Below, one piece after another: positions 9,784-19,945 of a stretch of 64,000 bases of DNA; position 1 is the stretch's first letter; every line of letters starts with the position of its first letter. The notes beneath the pieces were generated by a model, which was not told the DNA's origin, made no database searches, and saw only the letters and a list, made by a program, of their open reading frames with translations. This stretch comes from Mrakia gelida. Taxonomy: Eukaryota > Basidiomycota > Tremellomycetes > Cystofilobasidiales > Mrakiaceae. Position numbers and translations under genes: made by a program. Location: NCBI GenBank assembly GCA_024345305.1, contig BRON01000017.1:868001-932000 (forward strand), written 5' to 3'.

Positions 9784-11925
9784 ATGACCTCTCCCCGAAG
9801 TCGTCTCTTCCTCTCTTCCATCCCTACACCACCACCACCACGACTCCTACTTCGCACCATGTCCACCCGACGTTCCTTCCCTCCCCCATCCCCCTCCTCC
9901 TCCTCCTCTCCTGCGACAGAACGAGCGATCCCTCGACTCCCCTTACTCTCGTTCCTCCCTCCTCCTCCTCGGTCGTCCTCGTCCCCTTCCATCTCCCTCC
10001 CCCATCTTCCTTCCATCTCCCCCATCCCAGGCTACACCCAATCGACGCATCTCCTCCCTTCAGCCTTCCCTCGAACGTTCTACGACTCTACGTCCCCTCC
10101 AGCTCCGAAACCAGCGAGGGAGATGTGGAAACCTGTCGATCCTCTCGAGAGTGGGGAGAGTCGGGCGGAGAGGATGAAGAGGGTTAACAGGGAGATAGAG
10201 GAGGTTATGGGAGCTGTGGGGGAAGGGACGGCTTTGGTGAAGGAAGGGGAGAGGGTTGGAGTTAGGTTGGAGCAGGTCGTGGAGAGGTTCGTCAAGGAGG
10301 GGAGGAGGGAGGGAAAGGGAGGGAAGAAGGAGGTGACGTTGATTTTGGTGAGCTCGTTCCTCGAAAGTTTCCTTTTGCAAGGAAAGCAAAGGCGCATATA
10401 CTTATCTATGCTCCCTTTGCTTCTGGCTACAGGGCCACGCGAACGGTCTTCCAGTAGAGGTGAGTGAACAGCTACCTAGCTTCGGTCTCCTCCTTCGTTT
10501 CGTTCTTGAGCTCGAGCTCACCTCCTTCCCTCCGATCTTTCCCTCCCTTTCCCTTCCCTCTCCCAGGACTGGCACCTCCCTCTCAAAACAGCTACCACCC
10601 TCCTCGCCTCCCAATCCTCCCTCCCCTTCGAAGTCGTAGAAATATGGTTCGTCCCTCCCCTCCCTCTCTCTGCTCACCTCACTTCCCTCCGACTCAAGCT
10701 CACCTCTTTCTCCCTCTGTCTCCAGGCTCATCAACACCCCTCTCACCCATCCTTCCCACGGACCCACCTACGTCTGGACAGACCACGCTAGAGACTTCAC
10801 CTCCTTCGTGCTTCACTACCTTCCTCTCCTTCCTTCTTCGTCGCCCCTCCCTGAAGTGCTTGAGAGGAGGGACGAGCCGGCGAGGAGGGAGGGGATCGTT
10901 AGCGTTGGACATTCGTTCTCGGGGACTTCGTTCCTTCTGGCTGAGTTGGAGCATGGGAGGAAGGGTGGGGAGTCGCTGGGGGAGGGGTTGATGGTTGTGG
11001 ATCCTATGGTAAGTGCGCTTGCAGAGTTAGAGTCGTCGTCGTCGCGTCGTTCTGCTCTCCTCTGTCTGACTTTCTTGCGTCGCGTTTTGTTTCGTTTCAA
11101 TCAGATCATTGATCCCCGCTCACCCTACTTCGACGTAGCCAACTCCAGAGCCGGGAAACCTAGTGGTCTCACTCGAGGTGCAGTGGGGAGACCTGACGTC
11201 TGGCCTTCGCTGTGAGTCCGACGCGTCGTCCCCACTCCCCTCCCCCCCCCTCTCAACCCCCCTCCTTCTCGTCCTCCCTTCCTCCTCGCTTACACCAACC
11301 TTGCCTCTCTCTCCCCCCCGCTCTGCAGAGCGGCCATCAAACCCGCCCTCCTCAAATCCCCCTTCTTCCAAGCCTTCCACCCAACCCAACTCGATTCCTA
11401 CATCCAGTACGGCTTCACGCTCCTCAACCCCTCCGACCCGACCGACCAACGCGCTACTCTTGCGTTCCCGAGGTGGGCTGAGGCGCTGATCTTCACGAAG
11501 GGGTATCCGCTCGGAGAGGTGTGGGATCGGTTGGAGTTTGGCGGGGAGAAGGTCAGTGAAGTCGTTTGGAAACCTCCGTAGCGAGCGAGAGCTCACTCTC
11601 CTCTTCTCTTCTCCCCCTTCTCGCCCAATAGGCCGGCAAAGGAATCAAAGAAATCCGCTGGGTCTTCCCAGGCGTAGGCAACCTCTCCGGTCCCGATACA
11701 GACCATCAACGAATCTCGCACTTCCTCTCGGATCCTTCTCCTCCCACGTCCGATGTGCCTTTCGCGCTCGAACCGAATCGATCGACGAACGTGATTGTGG
11801 AAGGAGCGGGGCATTTGGTGGTGCAGGAACGGCCGGTGGAGATGGGCGAGGTTGTGATGGAGTTTTTGGTGGATCTGTTTGGAAAGCGGGAGGGAAACGC
11901 GAGGGAGAGGGAGTCGAAGCTTTGA
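9784..11925 (+). CDS. Alpha/beta hydrolase with peroxisomal targeting signal (SKL)
   Basis: Seven exons give 525 residues: 9784-10347, 10433-10459, 10567-10646, 10726-11008, 11105-11211, 11329-11551 and 11632-11925. Hydrolase features are an oxyanion-type LGHANGLPVEDW segment near 188, the nucleophile elbow GHSFSG with Ser near 286, a VVDPM strand, and the likely catalytic His in GAGHLVVQERP near 487. The last three residues are S-K-L followed by TGA, a canonical PTS1, so the enzyme should be imported into peroxisomes. The architecture resembles fungal peroxisomal lipase LPX1 and the AKT2/Tox-type peroxisomal esterases. The substrate is unknown. The Arg/Ser/Pro-rich N-terminus may be partly untranslated; a second ATG at 9859 is an alternative start. 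Confidence 0.85.
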
Positions 11926-12469
11926 TTTAGAGTAGAGACGGAGGGCGGTGGATTCTACAGGTTTTGGTGTGGGGCATATATATGTGGACTCGGTTGTTTG
12001 ACTCTCTCGTTCGTCATCTCCTCTCTGTGAGACGGGAAGACTGACCCGCTCAGACTCACCTCGCGCTCCCACTTTCTCTCGCGGTCTCGCTTCTCTCTCT
12101 CTCTCTCGCCCATCTTCGATACTACTTCATCGAGATCTCCGGCCCGAATATACTTGACTATGGTACGCACGCTCACTTCGACCTGCCTCACTCAACGACG
12201 GTCAGCTCATCTCCCATCTCGTCTCGTTTTCGTCTGGTCTCGTCGCGATCAGTCTCGTCTCTCGTCTCCCTCCTCCTCCTCGCAAACGAGAACCAAAAAG
12301 ACATGAGCTTAATCATCGAACAAAGGGGTATCCACAGTCCACCGAGCCAGCCTAAACCGATCAACAAATCATCGTTTTCCACAGTCCTTCGAGCCAACCA
12401 ACGAAACAGAAACGGAAACGCGTCGCTCTTTTCTCCCTTACCGACCGACTGAACGAACGAGCGGCGAGA
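11926..12469. other. Convergent 3' region
   Basis: This holds the 3' ends of the plus-strand hydrolase and the minus-strand KH protein. A TATATATG stretch near 11979-11987 and A/T-richer patches near 12290 fit 3' UTR and polyadenylation sequence. There is no supported gene. Confidence 0.4.
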
Positions 12470-14909
12470 CTAAGCAGGAGGAGGAGCAGGGACGGCAGGG
12501 ACAGGACTATCGGGGGAAACAGGAAAGAAGAAGGGTGAAAAGGAGTCAGTGAGGAGTAGGAAAGTGACGAGGGAGGGAACGAGAATGAGGACGAACGTGA
12601 GGGGTTCAGCAGGGGCGGATCCAGCTCCGGCTGGTGTGCTGGTTGAAGCGACGGGAGTGGATCCAGCAGCTCCGGTCTGGTAGTAGCCGTACTGCTGTTG
12701 CTGCCAAGCTTGGACTGTGAGGAGAAGGAGGGAGGGGAGGGAAGGGACGAAATCAGCTTGAGCTCGAGGGGTCAAGACGCGTCGTCTCTCGTCGACGAGC
12801 AGAGAGCTTCGAGCGAGAAGAGGAGTGCTCACAAGCAGGATCGTTGACGTCGTATCCGTAAGCGGCCCTGCAGACGAGGAAGGCAAATGATCGAAGATCA
12901 AGGTCAGGTTGAGCGCTCAAGACAACGACTCGAACGTTGTCGAAAACAGGAAAGGATGAGGCGACGTCACTCACCAGTACTTCCTGTACGCCTCCTGAGG
13001 ATCCTCAGCGGGAACAGCAGTTCCTCCAGGTGTAGTAGCAGGAACAGCGGAGCCGTCGGCGGGAGGAGCAGGAGTAGCCTGACCGTCAGCGGGAGGAGGA
13101 GGAGGAGCTTCGCCTCCAGGTTGAGGAGGAGCTTGCTGAGCGTAGGCGGCTTGCTGCTGCGCCTGGTGACGAGTCGAAGAAGGACGAGAAGGGAACGAGG
13201 CGAGGCGAGGTGGGAAGAGTCAGCGTCGCGTTCGACTCGACGCCAAAGGAGAGGAGAGAAGAGACCGAGAGGGGACGAACATAGTAGGCTTGAGCGGCGG
13301 CGGACTGCTGCTGTTGATAACCACCCTGACCAGGTCCTCCGTAACCTTGCTGAACCTGACCTTGAGCGTTGGCGTCTCGAGCCTTGGTCCATTCCGAGCG
13401 GACGACGAGGAGAAGGTCGTCGGCGAGGAGCTTGGCTCGCTCGATCATGGATTCCTCGGGTCCACTGTGAGAGACGGGAAGAGAAAAGATGCTCGTGGTC
13501 AGCTTGGTACCGCTACGGAAAGAGAGAGGAAGGACGGAGAGGTAAGGACGAGCTGGGAGGGAGGAAAGGAGAAGCGAAACTGACCTGATCGAGATGTGCA
13601 TGAGATCGTCTCCCTCCCTTCCCGTATCCTGCTCGTAGAACCCAGACCCTTGTCCTTTGATCTGAACTCGAGTTCCAGTCTCGGACTGGATGTGCTTGAC
13701 GAACATTCCCTGCGAGAAAAAGGGAAGTCGAGACGAGGGAGGAAGGAAGAAGTCAGCTCGAGCTCGCCCACGACGCAGATCACCGTCCCCTCCTTCTCAG
13801 CAACCCCACCACCACCTTCAAGACCTCAAAAAACGATAGAAGAGGCACTCACTCCAGGTCCCACCACCTTAGCTCGAACGTTAAAGTTCCTCAAGCTCTC
13901 CAACCCAATGAAGACCTTCTCCTCGGGCCACTTCCTCCTCTCGGGTCCTCCTCCACCAAAGCCACCCCTATCTCCTCCTCCAAAGCCACCTCGCATCCCT
14001 CCTCCGAAGCCTCCCCTCATCCCTCCGAAGCCACCTCCAGGGGGTCCACCATGAGGGCTTCCTTCCGAAGGTCGCGTCGGCGAACCAGCTCCTCCTGCTC
14101 CTCCTCCGGGAGGTCCAGCAGGCGAAGCGTTGGCTCCGGTGAGAGGAGCTCCTCCAGCTGAGAACTGAGCACGGTTTCGAGCCCACTGGGAACGATCTTC
14201 GACGAGGGGACCGAGTTCTTGAGCGATGAGGTCGTTGACCTGGGAAGAGAAGGGATGAGGTGGGAGGGAAAGGGAAGGGAAGGAGGAGGAGAGGTGAGCT
14301 TTGTTCGAGCGAGAAGAGACGAGCTCGAGTCGAAACTGGAGGAAAGAAGCGAGGGAACAGAGACGCACCTTTCCAGTTGCGATATCCAGAGCCTCCTTGG
14401 TCATAGCAGCGATGTGAAGGTAGAGAGGAGGCTCGGCTGCTGTCGCCTTGGACTTGTCGGGGAGCCAGACTCCCTTGGTGGTGATGGACGCTCCGGTCTC
14501 AGCGTGGAGAGCTTGCTGAGTGGATCCTTTGGTGAGAAGGTATCTGTTCCTAAGATCGTTGATCTCGATGTCGTGGGTGAACTCTCCGTCGAAGATGGGA
14601 CCGTCTCGTTTGGGAGGAGGAGGAGGAGCTTGACTCGAAGGTTCGTTAGGAGGAGGACGGATTTGAGAGGTGAGTTTGGCAGCGATGGCAGCTGGGTATA
14701 CCAAAGAGGAGAGAGGAGGTCAGCGATGGGTAAAGAGGATCGAGAAAGGGGAAAGAACGAAAGGGAGGGAAGAGAGAGAAGGAAGGGAGGGAGGTCGTGA
14801 ACGCACCAGCTCTCTCTGCTGCATCCAGTTGAGCCGGAGCGGGGGTGGCTGGAGTAGGAGAACTCTGAGTGGGAGGAGGAGCGGGTTCGTCCCATCGGTT
14901 GCGAGACAT
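12470..14909 (-). CDS. KH-domain RNA-binding protein with RGG/GGF box, KHDC4 (BLOM7)-like
   Basis: Nine exons give 499 residues: 14909-14807, 14691-14369, 14239-13853, 13709-13585, 13464-13281, 13162-12975, 12867-12833, 12714-12597 and 12506-12470. An atypical first KH-like unit covers about residues 70-140 (RYLLTKGSTQQALHAETGA). A Gly/Arg-rich box (repeats of MRGGFGGG and DRGGFGGG) lies near 205-245. A second KH domain with the GxxG-type loop IKGQGSGF follows near 260-345. The C-terminal half is rich in Gln, Tyr, Pro and Ala and carries a YWAAYGYDVNDP segment. This order matches KHDC4, which associates with spliceosomal snRNPs and affects splice-site choice; a splicing role here is inferred. 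The short last intron keeps the frame, so a retained form would also be open. Confidence 0.87.
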
Positions 14910-15029
14910 TTTTGAGGGGGAGAGGAGGGGAGGTGTGGAAGGAGAACCGAGGGCAGGAGAGGTCGCGAAGGAGTTGGGAGCTCAAAAGACGTTCGTCGAG
15001 CTCGACTCTTTTCTTTCCCCCCGTCCGCC
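14910..15029. promoter_or_regulatory. Compact bidirectional promoter
   Basis: Only 120 nt separate the head-to-head ATGs of the KH protein (minus) and F-box-like gene 1 (plus). The two genes must share most upstream control sequence. No TATA box is evident. Confidence 0.5.
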
Positions 15030-17265
15030 ATGTTGCTGCGATCAAGGTTAGACGATTTCTCAATCTCATACCTCTTGAAAGGCAACCTCTGACATTCAGG
15101 CTCCCTCTCATCAATTTTTCAGCTCGAAAAAAGTGGTCAGGCAAACGGAGGACGACTCTCCGCTCGACGTCCCTCCTCCTCCCCTTCTCCTGCGTCCGAA
15201 CCTCCCTCGTCCCCTCCCAACCGAGCTTCTGCTCGACATCATCAGCAGATTACGAAGGCTGAAGGATTCAGCGCACCTGCAACTCGTTTCCAAGTCGTTC
15301 AGAGAGGTCAGTCGTCACTCTTCGGACCCTCTTTGCTTCTCTTCAATGGCTGATCAGCTCTCGCCCCTCTTCCCTTTTTCCTTCTTGCTCAAAGCTCACC
15401 ACTCCCAAGCTCTACCACACCTTCTACGCCGATTCCGCCAAGACTCTTGATCAGCTTTCCAGGTTCTCCCAAGATCCAGCTAAAGTCGAGGCGATCAAGT
15501 GAGTTGCTGACAGAAGAGGGAATGAGAACGAAAGGGGTTCGACGACGCGTCGCTCGCTTCCTTCTCTCCTTCGTCCTTCCAGCTTCGCTGTCCCTTTTCC
15601 TCACGCTGTTTTACGCTCGGCAGGTCGATCTCTTTCCACGTCTCCGATTCCCATCTAAATCTCGTCAACGGGGACTGGAGCGTCCTCCTCCATCAACTGG
15701 CCTCCGCCCTCCGAAGACTCCCCAACGTTCACACCCTCAGCCTCGAGGACTACGACTCAGTCATGCCCATCGACCTCATGCTACACACGGCCATCAGTTA
15801 CCACCCCAACCTCAGTACTCTCTACTACGATGGATGGACCCTCCGAGCCAACAACCTCCGTCCCCTGCCCTCTCACCGACCCGTCGGATCTCCTCCACTC
15901 CTCATCCCTTACATCTCCCTCGCCTACAACCTCTTCTATCGCTTCGGGGATCAGTTCATGGACAGCCCCTTCGAGTTCGTTAACCAGTTCAGCGCCTTCA
16001 GGGACTCGTGCAACGTTCAGGTCGGAACCTTGGATCTCAACGCCGTCGCCCACAACGAACCGTTCTTCTCCTGCTTCGACGAGGACGGAGACTTCTACTT
16101 CCCAGGATTGGAAATCCTTCGAATCGAGTGCACCGAGCTCGCCGAGATCGTCTCGTCCGAAGACTGGCTCTCCTTCTTCCTCAAGAACCATCGCTCCCTC
16201 AAACGGATCGTCTTCTACCTCGAGGGACAAGGGAACATCCTCCTCGATCTTCCCCTCGCCGGACTCGGGCTCGTTTAGGGATTGGAGGCCTTTGGAGAGA
16301 GGAGCGAGCTCACGACCTTCTTGGGTGCTTCAAGGCTGTCGGAGGTCGAGCTGGAGGTCTTATGGGAGGCTGAGGAGGTAGAAGAGCGGGAGGAGGAAGA
16401 CGAGGACGAGGAGGAGGAGGGAGGAAGTTGGATTTTGATCGGGTTGAAGGTCGCGAACAAAGGGTTGACGTGGATGAACGAAGAGCATGACTACGTCCCC
16501 AATCGAGTCATCATCTCCTCCTCGCTCTTCCACTCCATCGACTCGGCGTTCCCTCTTCTCCAACGCCTCGAGTTCCTCGGGGATTTCTTCGTCGAGGACG
16601 TGAGTCGCGTCTCTTCGCCGCTTCCTCCTTTTCGTCCGAAGCGACTTCAACCGCTGACTGTTCCTCTCTCTCTCTTTCATCACTTTCCTCTATGCCTATC
16701 TCAGCCACCTCCCACCTCTCTCACCTCCCAATTCCAAACCTACTCCGACTTCCTCTCCTCCCTCCCTCCTTTCCCTCTCCTCCAACACCTCACCCTCCCA
16801 GGACCCTCCTCGATCCTCTACCAACAGAAATTCTGCACCCACCTCCTCCAACGAATCGACGAAGACATTGCATCCAACCGCGGGTTCTGGGAGTCTCCCG
16901 AGGAAATGATGCAGGAGAAGAAGCTCAAGCTGGAACGACGAAGTCAAGTCGAGGACGCGTCGCCGTGCCTTTTCGGAGTCAACGCCGTCGACCGACTCCC
17001 TCCTAGGACTTCGGAGATCTGGACTTCGTTGGCGGAGAGGTTACCGAAGTTGGAGACTTTGAGGTGGGAAGCTGAGCATTGGAAGACGGAGAGCGAGCCG
17101 AAGAGGAGGAGCGACGGTGGGGATGGGGCTTTGAGGTGGAAGGTGCAGAGGAAGGGGGAGGTGAGGTTGGTGGACGACGGGACGGTGTTTGAGAGTCTGA
17201 GGAGGTCTCATACGGGTTCGTTGAAGGAGCTGTTCTCTATCGTGAATGGGAAGTGGCACTACTAG
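15030..17265 (+). pseudogene. F-box-like gene 1, interrupted by an in-frame TAG
   Basis: Five exons in phase: 15030-15046, 15123-15306, 15395-15498, 15624-16599 and 16705-17265. Without the stop they would encode 613 residues. The N-terminus has an F-box-like helix set (LPTELLLDIISRLRRLKDS, then LQLVSKSFRE). A leucine-rich region follows with TTPKLYHTFY, SISFHVSDSHL, VGTLDLNAV, HRSLKRI, SWILIGLKV and PLLQRLEFLG. Such proteins usually recruit substrates to SCF ubiquitin ligases. Codon 320 is TAG (16276-16278), inside a well-conserved stretch just before GLEAFGE. The paralogue at 28794 has an Arg codon (AGG) there. The frame is open again for over 320 codons after the stop. This could be a recent pseudogene, a read-through site or a sequence error. 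An intron cannot remove it: the only GT-AG across the stop is six nt long. Confidence 0.75.
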
Positions 17266-17529
17266 AAGGAGGAGGAAGAGAAGAGGGAGACGCGTTCGCT
17301 TTTTGCTCTCGTTCGGTACCTAGAGTTTTACGCCTCTTCTTTTCAGTCATCCTTGTTCGAGATCGAACTGAGGGTCTCGGAAGAAAGAGAGAAAGGCAGG
17401 GGCTGAAAAGTATTCACGGACGCGAAAAAAAAACACGTCAACTTCTCCTCCAGCTGGTCTCAAATCTCAAAGTTCGAGCTCATCCACTTCTCCCTTCCCT
17501 CCTCCTTCGTCTGCCCTCTTCTGCCAACG

Positions 17530-19689
17530 ATGCTGGTATCAAGGCAAGCCTCTCGCGATCTCAAAACATCTCTAGCAGATCGAACCTGACGTTCCTTTCG
17601 GTCTGTCTTCCGATCTTCAGCTCAAACGAAGTTCAGCACGGGGAAGCTCACGCCGGCGAGCCCTCCTCCTTCCTTCCCTCCGCCGTTCCTCCTCTGCCCG
17701 TCGAGCTTCTGGAGAAGATCTTCGGAAATCTAGTCTCACGGAAGGACCTTGCAACCCTTCATCTCGTTTCCAAGTGCTTCAGAGCGGTGAGCCTTCCGTC
17801 CCAACTTGTCCGAGCTTGCTTCAAAGGCTGATGAGCTTCGCTCTCCTCCCTTTTCCTCCTTTGACTCGTCGAAGCTCGCTGCGATGAAGCTTTACCATAC
17901 ATTCCTCATCGCAGATATTGGAGATATGGAACGAATCTTCCAGATGGCTCGGGACCCAGTCAAGGTGGCTGCCATCAAGTGAGTTCGCTTCAGAGGAAGG
18001 GAAGGGAAAGGAACGAGCTCGAATCACTTCGCTCGACGCGACCTTTTCCTTTCTTGTCGCTGACCTCCCTTATCAATCCGTCACACAGGGTCATCCGAGT
18101 CCACATCCCCTTCACCAACTACGACAGCTTCACCCGTCGGAACATACGCGGACCGCTACACGCGGCAAGGGGGGATCAAGTACCTCTCCTCGTCCTCTCC
18201 CTCCCGCTCCTCGTACACCTCCACACTCTTGAGATCCACCCTTTTCAGCACATCCCCCTCGACGCAGGACTCCAACTCGCCGTCACCTCTCACCCCACCC
18301 TCCGACACCTCCTCTTCGACTCCTGGTCCCTCGACACAAACAGTCTCCTCCCCCTCGGTCCTCGTCGACTCCCTTCGTCCAACCACCCCCTCCTCGTCGC
18401 CCAAATGACCCTCTCGTCCTCCTCGACGATCAGCGACGAAGGATTCTTCAGGGAACCTCAACAGTTCCTTACCAAGTTCAAGACCTTCGCGGATCACTTC
18501 AACGTCCGAGTCGGAACTCTCGATCTCCACACTCCCTTCGACGACAACGACTACTCGTTCTCCCGTGCCCTCGCCGACCTCACCCTTCCCGGTCTTCACA
18601 CCCTTCGCATCCACTCAGACTTCCCCGAAACCTTCACAACGGGACCCTGGATCTTCTCCTTTCTGCAACGACATCCCACCCTCAAGGAGATTCAATTCGA
18701 CCCGAGGGGAAACTGGTCGATTGGAAGGTTCGGACGTCGAAGCGAAGCGACGGAGTTTCTTCGAGAGGGAGATCTTTCAGAGATGACTTTGGAGCTGGTT
18801 AGGGACGAGACGGGGGGGATAGGAGGGAACGGGAGTTGGACGTTGGTTGGACTGAGGCTGAAGAACCAGAACTCGAACCCAACCACCATCTCCCCTTCGC
18901 GGTTCGCTTCTTTGAACGACGCGTTCCCTCTCCTCGAGCGACTCGAGCTGATCGGAGCATACGAGATTGACACTGTGAGTCTCAAAACGCGTGAGACGTT
19001 TTCGACGGGATGCGACGCGACGCGTTCATCTTACGCTGCTCTTCTCCACTCCCTTTCTGATCCAACAAACCCTCCTTTTTGTTCGTCTCCTCCAGTTCCG
19101 ATCCTTCGAACCAACCGACCCCACTCGTTTCCTCGCCTACTCCACCTTCCTCAACTCCCTCCCCATCTTCCCTCACCTCCAACACCTCGTCGTCCCCGGT
19201 CCCTGCTCCCTCCTCTTCCAACAACAAGGCTGCATCCACAACCTCCATGAACTCAACCGCTCCATCGACGATGACGAAGGAAGCTTCGGGACCGGTTCCG
19301 GCGACGTCGAACGGTTCAAAGCCATGGTCCCCTCGCCTTGCCTCGTCGGGAAGGAGCCGTTCGAGCGTGTGCCTAAGAGGACGATGAGGATCTTGGAGTC
19401 GCTAGCGAGGAGGATGTCAGGGTTGGAGACACTCGGGTGGGCTATGGAGGATGTAGGGCAGGGCTGCTGGAACGTGCTTATCAAGTGGAAGGTCGCGAGG
19501 GAGGAGCGAGACGTCAGATTGGTTTTTGAAAATCAGATGGTTTGGAATGAGGAGGAGGAGGGGACCGAGTGGTTTAAGAAGCAGCATACGGGTTGGGTAT
19601 CTGAACTGCAAGCTTTGGTGGATGGAGCGGTGGAGGTCTTGGGTCCGGACGGGGAGGAGGACGTCGGAGAGGTTGGGACGCGTTCGTGA
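17530..19689 (+). CDS. F-box/leucine-rich protein, paralogue 2 (intact)
   Basis: Five exons give 587 residues: 17530-17543, 17621-17786, 17875-17978, 18089-18974 and 19096-19689. Exon order, intron phases and several motifs match F-box gene 1. The F-box-like start is LPVELLEKIFGNLVSRKDL with HLVSKCFRA. Later segments are MKLYHTFL, VIRVHIPF, VGTLDLHTPF, HPTLKEIQF, SWTLVGLRL, PLLERLELIG and LPGLHTLRI. The first exon has five codons including the split one; its donor reads AG/GCAAGC, so intron 1 would be a GC-AG intron. A GT donor two codons in would break the frame. The likely role is substrate recognition in an SCF ligase; the substrate is unknown. The frame is clean to the TGA, unlike paralogues 1 and 3. 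Confidence 0.78.
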
Positions 19690-19945
19690 GGATGGGTTGG
19701 GTTCTTCTCTTTCGTTTACGCGTTTCTAGATGTTTTATGTACTTCTGGTCGAATACTGCATCGGAGCTAGACCGTTGAAGGACATACAGTCCGCCACACC
19801 TGCTCGAGAACAAAAGCTCGAGAAGAACGACGCGTCCACTTTGCTTCGAGCTCAAGGTCGTTTCGAGTTCGCCCCCGACCTCACCTCCCTCCCTCCCTTC
19901 CTTCCCTCGCTCTTCCCTCGCCGCTCCTTCCCACCCGACCATGCG

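Noticed and set aside
16270..16281. Tiny intron removing the TAG of F-box gene 1
   Set aside because: GTTTAG is only six bases, far below any possible spliceosomal intron.
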